From assembly GCA_963920705.1 (NCBI GenBank), contig OY987230.1:15711320-15775319 (forward strand): 64,000 nucleotides of DNA, written 5' to 3'. The stretch's first letter is position 1; each line of letters starts with the position of its first letter. The notes under the pieces were generated by a model. That model searched no databases and was not told the DNA's origin. It saw only the letters and a list, made by a program, of their open reading frames with translations. This stretch comes from Odiellus spinosus. Lineage: Eukaryota; Arthropoda; Arachnida; Opiliones; Phalangiidae. Both the position numbers and the translations under genes were made by a program. This document shows, piece after piece, positions 42,836 through 55,245 of the stretch.

Positions 42836-44639
42836 TTTGAGATTCATACCCTACAATATAGATTATTACACCATATTTTGGCAGCGCGTAGAAACCTAGA
42901 CTAGCCGTTATCTCTTACGACGTGTTTACTTAAGAGATAAATGGACTATAGAATTGAATGCGGGGCCAACTCGTGTTGGAATATAGGTCTCTCATGAGCG
43001 ACACATTTTCTTTTGATCCTAACGAGGCTCGTCTTCACCGAGCACCCGGGTAAAACGAAATATAGAATTAATGGAGGGCCGTGTTCCGTCACGTGAAAGA
43101 GAGAAAAGCATTAAGGAGGAAGGGAGAGGGGAGATAAAGTTTCCTAAAGGTCATCCCACGCAAAGAAAGGTCATTTCCTTCTCGAGGTCAAAACTAGAGA
43201 GTTCAAAGGTGGAAAGTCCAAAATATGTACACTCCTAAGATAACTAGCTATTTTAATTAAAATTTAAAAAGCATCTCCCCAAAATGAGACTAAAAATTTG
43301 TCTACATCGTAATTATAACAACTACAGGCCGAATTTATATACATATACTTTTCGTATTAAAAATTAAATAAGCTTGGAAATATGAAACACCCACTCACGT
43401 GAAATAAATATACAAAGTTCTACGAAAATAAACTTTGAAATTTCTAAGAGCCAATCTCGATATTAAAATGTATCAAACTAGATCATTACTATACTGTAGC
43501 CCACTTAAAATTATTGGAATCTTTTGAAATCAGTGGATATTTTGGTTCTATTGCTCGTTCATTTACTAATTTTGTGAATATTCGCATTCAGTCAAATGTA
43601 AGTTTAGAAGTTCAAGATCTTAGTCTTCAAATATTAAATAATAAATAAAGGTAAATAGTGGTAAATTATAATTTAAAACATGTAGGTTTAAAGCGGCGTT
43701 TTCAATTATGATTTTAATTAGTGGGAGAAAAACGTTTCAACAGCTAACAGGGAGGGCCAGGTGGGCAGTGACCCTAACCCTGAAATTTGCCTAAAATCTG
43801 GCATATTGAAGCACAAAATTATCGAAAACTAAGGGCATACAACGCACCTTGAAATCCAAAAAGGCTAATGCTGTCACAGTGTCACGGGCCCGAAAATTAT
43901 CAGTACTAACCCGAGTACTAACCTTTGTTTTGAGTACTCGAAAGTAGGCTTAAGATGGATTCGTGGAGAGTTTGTAATCCCAGAAAAAAGTGTTTAATTT
44001 ACACCTCACTAATTAAAGCATTTTTCTTCCGTAACTATCCCTAACCCTTGATTTTTTTTTACTTTTCTGTCGGAAGCGAGTCAGGTGGCGTGGTCCAATA
44101 ACGTGCAACGGAAAAAAAAAAGACGTCGGAATGGTGTGGGATCATTGGAAGCCGAGTAAAAAGAAAAACGTTCTCTAGCCATATAGCTCTAGCCATATAG
44201 CTCTAGCTATTCCCCGTTTTTTTAGATTCGATATCCGATAGTAATTTTCACTTTGAGACCTTACTGAAGTCAAAGGCTTGGTAACTAGTAAACGACAATA
44301 AACGCGCGTGAAAGTGTAGCTGGTCCCCCCGTTTATTTGCAGTAAAGTTTTAGTTTGAAATTAGTTCTTTATACGCAGGCTGCATGATGTACAAATGTTC
44401 GATTTGGCTGCTGTACAGGGTCCTATTTTTGGTTTCTTTCGCTTTTTCGGACTATTTGTATAGGAATTTGGGCTATAAGGAAACCAACCTATTTCTGAGT
44501 ATTGCACCGTTGGTTCTGTATCGACAATAGATATTTTAGGAAACTGCAATTCGATGCAATTGCATCCCTCAAGTTCAAGGGATTTCTAGCAATTTCTCGT
44601 GTATTTAAATCTTACAGTTTAAAATAAATGCGAAAATTA
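42836..44639. other. Unassigned stretch with an A-arm fragment
   Basis: GTAGGCTTAAGATGGATTCG at about 43944-43975 resembles the GGCTTAGCTGGATTCATGG arm of family A. A 14-bp tandem (AGCCATATAGCTCT, about 2.4 units) lies at 44180-44212. No gene was seen. Confidence 0.45.
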
Positions 44640-44945
44640 TAAATTGGACTTGGTAATTATGATGAGAAACTATTTCCAAATAATGCCGATGGAACAATTT
44701 GAAAACTAGGTTGATTTAGTAGCAACTATTGTAGGAAACTATTTCAAATTTAAGCTTAATAAGTATTGCGGGAGAGAAACTCACTAAAAACTAGGCTTAG
44801 CAACTACGGCGAGAAACGATTTCAAAATTAGGGTTAGCAGCTACATTGAGAAACTGTTTCAAAACTAGGCTTAGCAAATATATTGAAAAACTATTTCAAA
44901 ACAAGGATTAGCAAACTATATTAAGAAACTATTAAAAACTTAATA
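44640..44945 (+). repeat. 37-bp minisatellite with TAGGCTTAGC, about 7 degenerate units
   Basis: Units run roughly AAAACTAGGCTTAGCAACTA then CATTGAGAAACTATTTC, spaced 36-38 bp, clearest at 44789-44935. Earlier units decay. The TAGGCTTAGC decamer is shared with family A and with the minisatellite at 56.5 kb. Confidence 0.85.
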
Positions 44946-45886
44946 AAATAATAATTTGCGTAGCTTTCTATGCGCGAATGGGGAAATATCAGAATAAATA
45001 TAGACCAAATGGAGAGAAAAAAAATAACAAATTATCGGATGATGTGACCACTGCTTGTCTAGTTCTACAGTTTTCCACCAGGTGGATTGAATATTAAATG
45101 CATCGTACAATCAGGCGTTTAACCCTTTGTCGTTGATTACAAGAAACCTAGGTATAGCGTGACGTCAATTCACGCTATTCTATTTCCTTTTCGATCTGTA
45201 TAATAATGATGAACGTGGTATTGTGTCCTAAAAATACCACGGTTGTAGAATCCGAGTGAGCAGCAATGATTACGTGACACGTGAGTGAAAGAGCGGTGTT
45301 GAGGGGCTGCAGGTACTACCTATAGATATAGATGAGGGTCAAATGTCCTTTTCCGAAAAACCTCTCAGTTTCTCACAACCCCTATTTTTGGGGCCGACAA
45401 AACTATCTAAAAAGAGGTCGACGGAATCGATATCAACTTGGGCTCGGCTAGAATTTTAGCGGACAGAATCATTTCAGAGTTTTCAACGCGTTTAAAGCGA
45501 GGATTTCGTTGTTTTGACTTAAGGACTCTCCGGAAGAATATCTTTCTCGGAAAACTAACGATGATTCGGACCATAGCTCTCTTTCTCTTCTCCTTAAATC
45601 AATCGCAGCCTTGGATAGTTATACCTAAACTTCAATAGAATAATCTTACTTACGGGAAGGATATGTTCTTTCTAAGATTGGAAGTAACCTATATAATACG
45701 ATGCAATTTCCTGTTCGGCCATATAGATTTCTCTTCCTTCATTGTCACACAAGAGACCAATAATAGGTGGAACTCGAATTGTACTAGTGTATTTATAAAA
45801 CGATATTTTTTGGTCATAACTATAATCGCCTTCGTTGAGAATTAAAACATTCAAAATTGTATACTATATGGCGACATTTAAATATA
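44946..45886. other. Unassigned stretch
   Basis: A small hairpin CGTGGTATTGTG..AATACCACG lies at 45214-45241. Short open frames at 45438-45854 on both strands have no recognisable domain. No repeat match. Confidence 0.4.
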
Positions 45887-45891
45887 TACTG

Positions 45892-46230
45892 GCAGAAGCC
45901 GATGAAACCCTCCTTTGAAGTCTACTACTCCAATGTTCCATATAGCGCTCCTCTCTGTATGGGTAAAATTCACAATTTTACGAGTTAGAAGGGGTCCTAC
46001 TTCATCCCCCCTGTCTACGGAAAATTGGAAATTCTCTCTCTCCACAAACGACGACGTTTTTTGGACGAACTCCGAGGCTGCTAGAGATATTCGCTCGACG
46101 AGCTCCCGCTCCGAAAACATCTACCTTTAGGAGGCGTACGAATCGCGCCTTTTGAGAATAACCCATACAGAGAGGGGTAGACAAGACCCGGAAGTAATAG
46201 ACTTCAAAGGAGGGTTTCATCGGCTTCTGA
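45892..46230 (-). mobile_element. Family C MITE, copy 3, inverted (TSD TACTG)
   Basis: 339 bp in the opposite orientation to copies 1 and 2. Perfect TACTG stands on both sides (45887-45891 and 46231-46235). Ends CAGAAGCCGATGAAACCCTC and its mirror. The right TACTG is part of the first unit of the 28-bp minisatellite, so the element entered at the array's edge. Confidence 0.92.
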
Positions 46231-46390
46231 TACTGGTTAAAAATATATGGACCTAATCACCTGGTTAAAAATATATTGACTTGACCACCTGGTTAAAAAT
46301 ATATTGACTTGACCACCTGGTTAAAAATATATTGACTTGACCACCTGGTTAAAAATATTTGGACTCGGTAACCTGGTTAAAAATATATTC
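46231..46390 (+). repeat. 28-bp minisatellite, six units
   Basis: CTGGTTAAAAATATATTGAC then TTGACCAC repeats at 27, 28, 28, 28 and 28 bp. The inner three units are identical. It abuts family C copy 3. Confidence 0.95.
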
Positions 46391-46830
46391 TTTTTCATCA
46401 CCATCTTTGTATGCGCAGAAATTTGAACCTGAATTTAACTGTAGATAACATATTTGATTAGGAATAGGGTAATGTGTTCCTGGAATTTCTTACTTACGCA
46501 ATAATTGCAATGTACTTAATAAAAAAAACTTTATGTAGGTACGTGTATATGTTTTTAATTAGAGGAAGTGAATCCTTAATTATCGGTAATGAGGCAAGAG
46601 AATAAAACGTAATTACAAGCAAAACGATGATTCCACACCATATATTTTTATAATGGTCTTCATTATTAATGGTCTTCAACCCATTTCGTATATTGCTTCA
46701 AATTAGCAAAACTGACTTTATTGTTTATATTTTACCACTAGTTTAACCACTTCAGTAAGATCTGTAAATCGATTACTTGATTACGTAAATGATTACATCC
46801 TTTGTGGTAATGTTAAATACGTACTCACGT

Positions 46831-47255
46831 TTAAGAAGAGTTCACAGTATAGCGAAAGCTGAAGCGGATTAATACACAATATTAAACGACATATGAATAA
46901 AAGGAGTCGGTGTCAACTCCTCCGTTACTTCCGTTCAAGGGGAGTTGACACAATGTCCAAGGTTGTGGTGGATTGATACACAATGTAAAATATAAAATGA
47001 TTTAAAGTAGTCGTTGCCAACTCATCTTAAACGCTTATTATTTATGTTCAAGAAGAGTTCAAACAATGTATAAGGCTGTGAAGGATTGATACATAATGTT
47101 GAATCTCATAGAGTAAAAGTAGTCGCTGCCAACTCCTCGTATAAATTATTATTTATTTACAAGAGGCTTTGGCACAATGTCCTACGGTAAGGCGGATTGA
47201 TACATAATGTTTAATCTTATACGAATCACTGCAAATCCATCTTCAACACGTCGGT
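46831..47255 (+). repeat. Family F tandem array, four units of about 104-114 bp
   Basis: The core GGATTGATACACAATGT starts near 46864, 46968, 47082 and 47191. The unit also contains GTTCAAGAAGAGTT and AAAAGTAGTCGCTGCCAACT. Units differ by 10-25 percent by eye, so the array is old. Single copies of the same core are scattered through the window on both strands, including 15.3, 15.6, 20.9, 28.4, 40.9, 42.8, 50.3, 55.2, 55.9 and 58.5 kb. Confidence 0.85.
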
Positions 47256-47994
47256 TGTAAGAGATACTCAAAAAACGTCCCAGTCTTTCATTCTATTGGT
47301 TCTAAGTTAGTGGACGTATATTATATCACCATGATTTTCCAGGGTATGTGAAGTTATATATATTTAGATATTTGAAGTTACAGTGTTGAAAGCAAGCGCT
47401 ATATTATTTACCGCACTGTAAACCTAGCTTGAAAATATTATCCGAGATAGTGGTTTATACGCGAAGTTCGTCCCCAAAGATTTCGCCGACGGGGACGCCA
47501 AGTACACTTTTGTCTTAGCCGCCGGGACATGATTAACGATGGAAGCGGAGAACGGCTCAATTATCGCAACCCCCTTGATATGCCCCCAAGTCCACTCACA
47601 TGGTGTTCCGTCTCTACCCTTCATACAAAAAAAACAAAAGTCTATGACGCGTATACCCTAACCAAAGGGAGCCAGCATATATTCCAAGTTAAAGCTTAAG
47701 TCAAATACACCTTTGTCCGTAGTTTTGTCACTTTGAAAACGGAATCTTAAATTGAGGTTTGTTTATTAGGTGGTAATATTCCAAATACGAATGAAGATAG
47801 CTACAAATTGGAGAAATTCTAACCCAATAAACGTCAAGGGATTTTTTTATTGTTTATTTATTGGCCACTCATGTCAAATTATCTAACTTTCCTATAAAGA
47901 ATAATATTTCTAGCTAAGCTTAGGTATGTTTCCCCTATCCCAAATATCATGGTATTAACTTATCCAAAAGTATTAAATATTACGATAAAACTAC
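47256..47994. other. Unassigned stretch, GC-richer at 47440-47640
   Basis: A 66-codon minus-strand frame (opens MKGRDGTPCEWTWGHIKGVA) lies in the GC-rich part. CACTTTTGTCTTAGCCGCC inside it recurs, diverged, at 17.2 kb, so it is more likely repeat than gene. Confidence 0.4.
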
Positions 47995-48305
47995 AGTTCA
48001 AAATCGGTAATGTACCCTGGTAATTTCTGCCATAAATGATCAATTTGGAAATCTATAATTTAATACTTTTTTAGATTAAAAGTGAACAAATTGATAAAAG
48101 AGGTCAAAGTTTAAAGTTTTAAATTGTCTATAAATCTACTTTAGAATAGTTATTCGTGTTTTTGGAGTCGTTAAGGGCATGTTAGTGTAATTTTTCATGT
48201 CTGAGACACCAATGCAAAGTCAAATGGGCTTGTTTAGTCAGAAATAAGTATTTTTAAACATTTGAAATAGCAGAAATTCAAATACAAATAATTTTGTAAC
48301 GAATC
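47995..48305 (-). mobile_element. Family N element, copy 1
   Basis: In reverse complement it matches 52320-52745: GACATGAAAAATTACA, TTAACGACTC, GAATAACTATT, AAAGTAGATTT and TTTGACCTCTTTTA in the same order, ending near ATTACCGATTT. Copy 2 has an extra stretch of about 60-100 bp in the left half. Confidence 0.75.
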
Positions 48306-48718
48306 ATGGCAGTGGATTAACTTCCATATAAGTTTTTCTTTAAATATGACTTAGTATATCTGTTCACCAAGCTTTTTTGAACAGTCTTAGGGGGCTTGTC
48401 ATAAAAATACTCTCTTCCCGACTTTTGTTTCATTCGGTTTTATTTAACGAACACACAATAGCGAAACCACAGTATACTGAGAGGGTAGATGGGGGCCGAG
48501 TTGAAACTTATAACAAACGAGCTATCATGATTCGTCTGACTGGCTCTTTCAAGCGAAAACGAACCCAACTGCGGAAGAATCAAGAAAAATATAGTAAAAT
48601 ATACCTCTTATGATTAACTACGGGAATAGATGAACGAGTCTATTATACTCATGGATACGATTATAACTTATAGTTTTGGTTACCGGTTTACCCTTGAAAA
48701 AGCAATTTAAATCTTTCT

Positions 48719-49180
48719 TTAAACACTGGACTCGGGAAGCAAGTTATTTTAATCAATTAAGAGTGTTAAAATACCCGTAAAAACCGTATCAAGACTCACC
48801 AAAAGGTTTCGTTGTAATCTACAGTTAATTATCAATGTCACAAACTAGAATCGCTAAGCCTAAATCCGTTAAGAAGAAATTTTAGTCTGCAAAAATTCTC
48901 GAGAAAACGGAGTTGCTGATTCCAATGAAATATCATCGTAAAAATAGCTCTTGAACTTTAACTCTAATGCCATCTCGATTGGTTCACGCCACATTTCAAA
49001 GACGAACTCTCATTGGTTTCAGCAATCGAGTCCTTTTGAAATAAATCGGAAATTTTCTTAGTCTAAAATTTCGCAACTTTGATAATTAACCGCGGAAGAT
49101 TTGTTGCGAGTTTTAATGACTTTAATCCTATTTTAACAGTCTAAATCGATTAACAGTAACTTGCTTTCAGAGTCTAATCT
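48719..49180. mobile_element. Family H element, copy 2
   Basis: Inverted ends GGACTCGGGAAGCAAGTTAT and AACTTGCTTTCAGAGTC, followed inward by TTAATCAATTAAGAG and AAATCGATTAAC. TTTAA stands next to the left end. It contains ATCGCTAAGCCTAAATCCG, the mirror of GGCTTAGCGACTCC in copy 1. About 460 bp, non-coding. Confidence 0.75.
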
Positions 49181-50267
49181 CTAATTCGGACATTATACAA
49201 CTGTACATTTGCTAAATTTACATTAAACTCATGTTCAAGAGAAATTGGCCGAAGGTCAAATCTGAGACAGTCTGATACAAGTTAAATATTCTCGTAGTGA
49301 CGTACAAGCTTAAATACAATTTTACTAAGGGAAAAGTCTTATTTTTATTAGTGTATTCTATTAAAAATGTTTCCTTGAACAAACGTCACCACGATTAAGA
49401 TATATTTCAATATAAAATTAATTATACGTATCAGGTACAATCACAAAACAAATTAACACCGTGGAAAGGGATAATTATATTCCATTTGTTGTAAGCAGAG
49501 GTTAATGAAAGATCCTTGGAAGTTTGTATTCTAATGTCCAATAAAATATTTTTCGCGCCAAAATGCGGAAGACAGGAGATAATTTATCCGAGAAAGAATT
49601 AATTTTGAGGGGATTGTATTCATGGTGGTTTTGGGGCCAATCTCAACGAAAATAAAAAGTTCGATATAGGAAAAGGTTTACGCCTTTTTTTCGATAAAGG
49701 GAGAAAAAATGTCCCAGCTTCCCTTTCATTTCAAGGTTTCGAGGAGCTTGTGAGCTCATTTAAAAACAGATCAGTTCCAAACTTGAACTGTTTGCTTTTA
49801 TTATCTTTGCTTCAGTTTGCGCTCATCACTGGAGCAATTGTATTAGCTTCATTTAGTGAAAACTATGTATAGTATATCTTGAGTAGTAATTTTTTATCTT
49901 CTACCGAACGGCTAGGAAGGGGTCTCTTTCATACCCCCTTTAGAGATTAGGGAACATTTAAAATGATCTAATTTCTTTCTGAGACTGTGCGATGTCTGTT
50001 GGTTATTTTCTACTCAATATGTTTACTTTATTTCTAACGTTCAGAAAAAATCTTCCACTAGGAGGCGCCAAGTGTGAACTAGACCTGAGAATAGTAAACT
50101 TCAACGGATATAGCATTAACTTTTGACCTTTGTCACAAAATTACACGTATAAGAATACCAGTACATACACGATTGAAGAATAAATTTTCCCAAGGACAGT
50201 GTAATTTAATAGAATTTTAAATTTCTCTATTATACTAAAGCTCAATATAATTATTCAATATAATTAT
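49181..50267. other. Unassigned AT-rich stretch
   Basis: No gene or recognised repeat. Confidence 0.4.
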
Positions 50268-50345
50268 AACCCGAGGCGGATTAGTACGCAATAATAAACT
50301 CCATTGATATAAAAGTAGTTTACTGCAAATTGTTCTTGAATAACG
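50268..50345 (+). repeat. Family F motif, with extension
   Basis: GAGGCGGATTAGTACGCAAT, AATAAACTCCATTGATA and AAAAGTAGTTTACTGCAAAT then TGTTCTTGAA. This single copy spans most of the tandem unit. Confidence 0.72.
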
Positions 50346-52319
50346 TCTATTATATTCAACCCTGGCAAGCTTTCAAAAGTCAAAACCGACTATAGTTTCG
50401 CGATTAGCCGGGTGAATTATAAGCCGGTTAGGAAATGGAAGAATACAAAGGAGATGTTAATTAACGAAGCCCCTGCACAGATACTGTTAGAAATATATAC
50501 GAAACCGATTCACCGCAACCTGAGATCACTACCAAAGCCTATTCCCATTCTATTTTGATCTACATTATATATTTAAAATTACTTTTACACCAGAGAATTA
50601 GTTTAAGATATAGAGCTAATGAAGCGATATTAGGGGACAAAGAGAAAAGGCAATAGGTGGTTGATTATTTACAAAACAAACCCTAATTCAGTTTTGTTAA
50701 ACATTAACTCGATTTATTCAAACAAGTAATTTTATTTCACCTGGATTTGGCAGTACGTACAAAGCTGTTATATTATTCTATAAAACTCTAGGATTAATGA
50801 TGGTATTTATAGCTTCGCGAGTGGTGTAAAATCAAGTTGAAAAGAAAAATACAATTCCTTTCGTTAGCGATTCAATGTCATAAATTTTGATTAACTTGTC
50901 AGTTTATATTTTCAGTACGTACAAAAGGCAAGTTTATCTTTTATCTTTGGCTTCCTTTGCTTGGAAATAAGGAGAAGCTTAGGTTCGTATATGATGCCAA
51001 CTCAAGGTGGAATAACTTAAATAGAATCAAAGTCACAAGACAGATTAAGTTTTCAGAGAGTATAGGGCTTTTCTTTGCGTATAGAGATAATGGAAGAGTA
51101 GTTTCGTACTTGCTGACAACTTACATTGGATTGGACTTTATAATTAAAATCGCGTTGTCTATTTGACAATGACAGGAGGACTAGAATTTAACATTAACAA
51201 GCGGTTTTCTATAGAATTACATTAATTACTTACCCACCTCCCCTCGGGCTACAATATGATACTTTTATTTTTATTTGATAGTTAAAAGGAAGCTAAGGAA
51301 GTCTTTATCTCGATAATTTGTTTTATTTGAGATAAACTGAGTTTAGTTTTACTTGAGCAATCAATTAAAAATGAAAATTTAAATGTTCGAGAGACATTTA
51401 CGTCACAATTTATTTTTGAAATCTCGTTAAAATAAAGTTATGGAAAAATTGTTGAAAAGTCACGCTCCGTTTGTCAGTCTCTGACCAGTTTGACCAAGAA
51501 TGGACAATGGTTACAAATCAAAATGGTATATTTTTGAAATATGATACGCTCGTGTACAGATTTTAATTTGGAAAAAATTTAAATGATAGCTCAATTTATT
51601 TTAATATTCTTTAATTAAAACCAAACGAGCCCCATATGAATTTACAAAATCTAAATAATTAATAAAACCCAATTAAATTAAAAACTCAGAATGGGCAAAT
51701 TTTTTTATTACAACCAGCAGAATGCTTTGCCGGTCTTTCAAACTTTTTTAAGGTAAAAAAATAGAAATAAAGTTATAAACTTGAAGACTATTTATACAGT
51801 TTCCAACCTATATTTCAATCAATCAATCCATAAACTGAACACCATAGCTTGATCTAAACATAAAATAAACCCTAAAATATAGCTAACCCCGCACTAAATC
51901 GAATTATATTATGGTAAACAGACCTCCAGAAAAAAGAAAAAATAAACTATACCGATAGACAGGATCCGTTTATCTATACCACCTCCATCCTATGATCCGA
52001 AATATAATATTAGAATGGACGAGCTTTTAAAGGGTCTTACACACATCACGACCTTACATAATCTGGCCGATTTAATACATTTTATAGCTCAAATCTCGGT
52101 TCCTCTAAATAGGAGTATCAGATCCGCTTTTGGTTCGTTTCCGAATTTACCACAAATCGGGTTCGCTCACTGGCCATGAACTCGGTTTAATTTAGACAAG
52201 ATTTAAATTGTTAAGCCTAGAATACTTTCAGAGTAAGTTAAAAATTCGATTTATACCTTCACAAGTATTTAATAACATCTCATTAACGAGTTAATGAAAT
52301 TTGAAATTACAATAGTAAT
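50346..52319. other. Unassigned AT-rich stretch
   Basis: CAGTACGTACAAAG occurs at about 50750 and 50914 (truncated) and again at 56009. A decayed A-variant right arm (GTTAAGCCTAGAATACTTTC then AGAGTAAGTTAAAAATT) lies at about 52209-52245. No gene was seen. Confidence 0.45.
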
Positions 52320-52745
52320 GGAAATTGGTAAATTACGCGGTATTTACCGGTAATTTACCGGTATTCACAATTTGTATTTGAACTTCTGCGATTTCAAATG
52401 CGTAATTCCTATTTCAACGCTTCAAGATTCTTAATTCTGATTAAACAACCCTTATACCCTCGTGAAAAAATGCAATATTTTCCTGATACCGTGGACCTTT
52501 GACCTAGTATAAATAGGGCGAAGTGACTCGGACATGAAAAATTACATTATGATGTTCTTAACGACTCGAATAACTATTGAAAAGTAGATTTGCAGACGAT
52601 TTAAAACGTTTACCTTTGACCTCTTTTAACAATTTGTTCACTTTTAATCCATTTTGGTAATTTTCCCAAAACAAGCCGAAAATTACCATTACCCAGACAA
52701 TTTAACGCGCAAATTACCAAGATAAATTACCGATTTAGAATTATA
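52320..52745 (+). mobile_element. Family N element, copy 2
   Basis: Bounded by clusters of ATTTACCGGTAATTTACCGG on the left and AATTACCAAGATAAATTACC on the right, suggesting inverted ends rich in GGTAAATTACC. The body matches copy 1 in the opposite orientation. A20 follows at 52752-52771. Confidence 0.75.
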
Positions 52746-52771
52746 ACTTACAAAAAAAAAAAAAAAAAAAA

Positions 52772-53300
52772 CTACCCGATGTGAAAGAGACTTTAAAGAA
52801 AAGAAAAAAAAACTAAACTTTTTCCGATCTCTATATCAGAAATATTTCGGCATCACCATTTCTTTTTGTTTATGCCGGAATTTAGCATAAATAAAATACG
52901 AGGACCCAAAGCGTGGGTTGTGAGGAGTGCCTACCGATGGAAGAATGGTGATATACTGAGGGCGCCGCGCAAAACCATTTCAATATTATATATATATTAC
53001 ATAGGCAAAGATCGAAAGCCCAGGGAGAGAGAGAGGGAGGGAAAAAGTTGAGCAGCTCCGAAATGTCAAGGGGAGGTCAGATATAGCTAGATCCGAGAGG
53101 CGGATATAGTTATCCTTGATCCAGCATGCAGGGGTAGATTCTTTCCATCGGAAGACGTTTAAGGACGGGAAATTTCGAACACGAACGAGGGTTTTCTTCT
53201 CGGACTTTCTCAATTTTTAAACCCTCGGAGAATACGTTAAGGTTTCACGGAATATTGCTTTGAACGTTTTGTTTCAAATAGTTTGGGAGAAAAAATTGTT
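52772..53300. other. Unassigned stretch
   Basis: Open frames on both strands at 52866-53213 overlap a purine-rich GAGAGAGAGAGGGAGGG tract and have no domain. No repeat match. Confidence 0.4.
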
Positions 53301-53694
53301 TTAAGGGATTATGCTACCTTACTAGTAACTTTTTATCTTTACCGTTTAAATAGGCCTAATCCACTAATAAATTGTTTGCAATATTAAACTAGAAGTAAAT
53401 TTAAAAACTTACCCCGAAAAAGGCTTAGCTGGATTCATGGAGATCATGAATTTCTTCGCAATGATAGGTCAGCGACTAATCGAATATGATTGGAAGTTTC
53501 ACGAAGATCTCGCCTTAACGACGGGCCTTTGTTCATTGCTCGGTGACCTTACAATGCGAAGAAATTCAGGATCTCCATGAAACCAGCTAACCCTATTTTC
53601 TGGGTAAGTTTTATATTTATTTCTAGTTGTAAATTATTTTGCCGGTTGATTAGGCCTATTATAAGGAATCAGTTAGGTTGCGTTCTCAGTTTAA
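53301..53694. mobile_element. Family A MITE, copy 5
   Basis: TTAAGGGATTATGCTACCTT to GTTAGGTTGCGTTCTCAGTT and TTAA (53691-53694). The usual core is present: GGCTTAGCTGGATTCATGG, TTTCTTCGCAATGATAGG, and mirror AATGCGAAGAAATTCAGGAT. Its right TTAA is shared with an H-type end. Confidence 0.87.
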
Positions 53695-53770
53695 AGGGAG
53701 TCTACTCGTTTTTATAGACTCCGGAAACCAATTGTTTCTTTATCGAATTGATGAAATTCCATTTCAAAGG
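53691..53770. mobile_element. Family H left-end fragment adjoining A copy 5
   Basis: TTAAAGGGAGTCTACTCG, then GACTCCGGAAACCAATTGTT and TATCGAATTGATG match the H left end (GACTSTGGAAACAAATT). The rest is not recognisable beyond about 53770. Confidence 0.55.
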
Positions 53771-54476
53771 GTCGCGTTTGACATTATGAGTCAAGTTTAG
53801 CGTTAGTGTCCGATGGACAGACATTGTCAAAAAGATAATTATTTATTTAGGAATATCTTTTACTTTCTAAAAGAGGGTTCTAAGTTTTGCTTATAGAACC
53901 AACTTGCTTCTTTGGTCGTTTTCTTTCCATAACTTCGATTGACCAAGGCCTAGGGCCTTTCTATTTCAAAGAAATACCAATGGTTATCCGTTTCTCCGAT
54001 ACGAGATGGTTTTCTCTTTTATATATATAAAGAAATGGGTTGGAGGTGGTTTAAGGAGAAGGGCTACCCAAAAAAAGGCCCGGGTGAATATCAGGGCTTC
54101 CGATCTAGAAGGGGAAAGGACCTCCGGATATCCTATCTATTTCGTAAATTCCACTTTTTTTTTTCGCAGCTTCGACTGCCAGCCAGCCAGCCGTTTCGGT
54201 TCATTTATGCGCGCACGATCTAAACTAAAATTTCTATACAAACCTTTATTTCTAGTAAAAGAAAAAGTCTTTTTCCAGACGTATGTTCGATTATTTTTGA
54301 GCTATTATTTTTTTAACTGATAAATATCAGATTTATTTATCAGTTCCAGACATTATTTACTTTTTCAGATAAAGGGATAATGAAGAGGAGAAATATGTTA
54401 TCGTAAATATATATTTGAAAATATTAAAAGTCGCCAAAGATTTAATTTACAGTTTAAGCGAAACTTACCATTTTAG

Positions 54477-54725
54477 AATGACAATAGATTATATTTTTAG
54501 AGTTTTATCAGACTACTAAATCGCTATATTCAAAATTTTATAGCGCTAGATTATTTCTGGAACGTAATTAATGATAATTTTCATACTAAAGGTAGAACTT
54601 TCTGGATTAAGTACTTTCATTAAAAATACCGCGCAAAAGTAACCTTATCACGTGCTAGTACGCACGAGAATCAACAACAGCCAAGCGACCTTAGTGAGAT
54701 GGCGTAGTATTATGGTGAAATTTTG
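54477..54725 (+). mobile_element. Family J MITE, copy 3 (holds the empty C target site)
   Basis: GATTATATTTTTAGAGTTTT, GACTACTAAATCGCTATATT, CAAAATTTTATAGCG, GTAGAACTTTCTGGATTAAG and GCGCAAAAGTAACCTTATCA match J copy 2 on both sides of the C insertion. It diverges after about 54725. Confidence 0.75.
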
Positions 54726-55179
54726 TTTAAAAAAAAATTCCAAGATGGCGATTATAAAATTTAAATGTTTACTATCGCGGTAATTAAGTTCCGTCAGTGG
54801 AATTTGCTACAAAACCGAAGCGCAGAACTAAATCGACCCTTTAAGAACTTTAGAGCAAGAAAGGAGAGCCTTTATTTAGATTTCCTTGTAATAGCTCTTT
54901 TATATAAATGCAAGAAGATCCGCGATTAATCAAAAAGAGCGCCTTAAAATATTTCTAAATGTCATTTTAGAGTTGAAGCGCTTATACAGTATATACAATA
55001 AATAAAGTAACGCATTTTCAAGCTTCTAAATTCCCAAGCGGGAATATATATATAGTTTTAATGAAAATTGGAATATTAGAATTTCAGTTTCAATATCTAT
55101 TTTTTTATGGAGACTTTAATTTTTACCGTTCGTCAAGAAATTAAACTTATTTTTTATGTCAAGGTCAATTTGCAACGTG
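54726..55179. other. Unassigned AT-rich stretch
   Basis: No gene or recognised repeat. Confidence 0.4.
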
Positions 55180-55245
55180 TCGAAAGGTGAGGCGTATTGA
55201 TACGCAATATTAAATCTCATAGCTGATAAAGTCGTTTTTGAATTA
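55180..55245 (+). repeat. Family F motif
   Basis: GTGAGGCGTATTGATACGCA, ATATTAAATCTCATAGCTGA and AAAGTCGTTTTTGAA follow the F consensus. Confidence 0.72.

Noticed and set aside
46494..46679. Minus-strand frame with hydrophobic stretch (IIVLLVITFYSLASLPII), possible membrane peptide
   Set aside because: 61 codons, AT-driven composition that favours I, L, F and Y, with no neighbours or start context.
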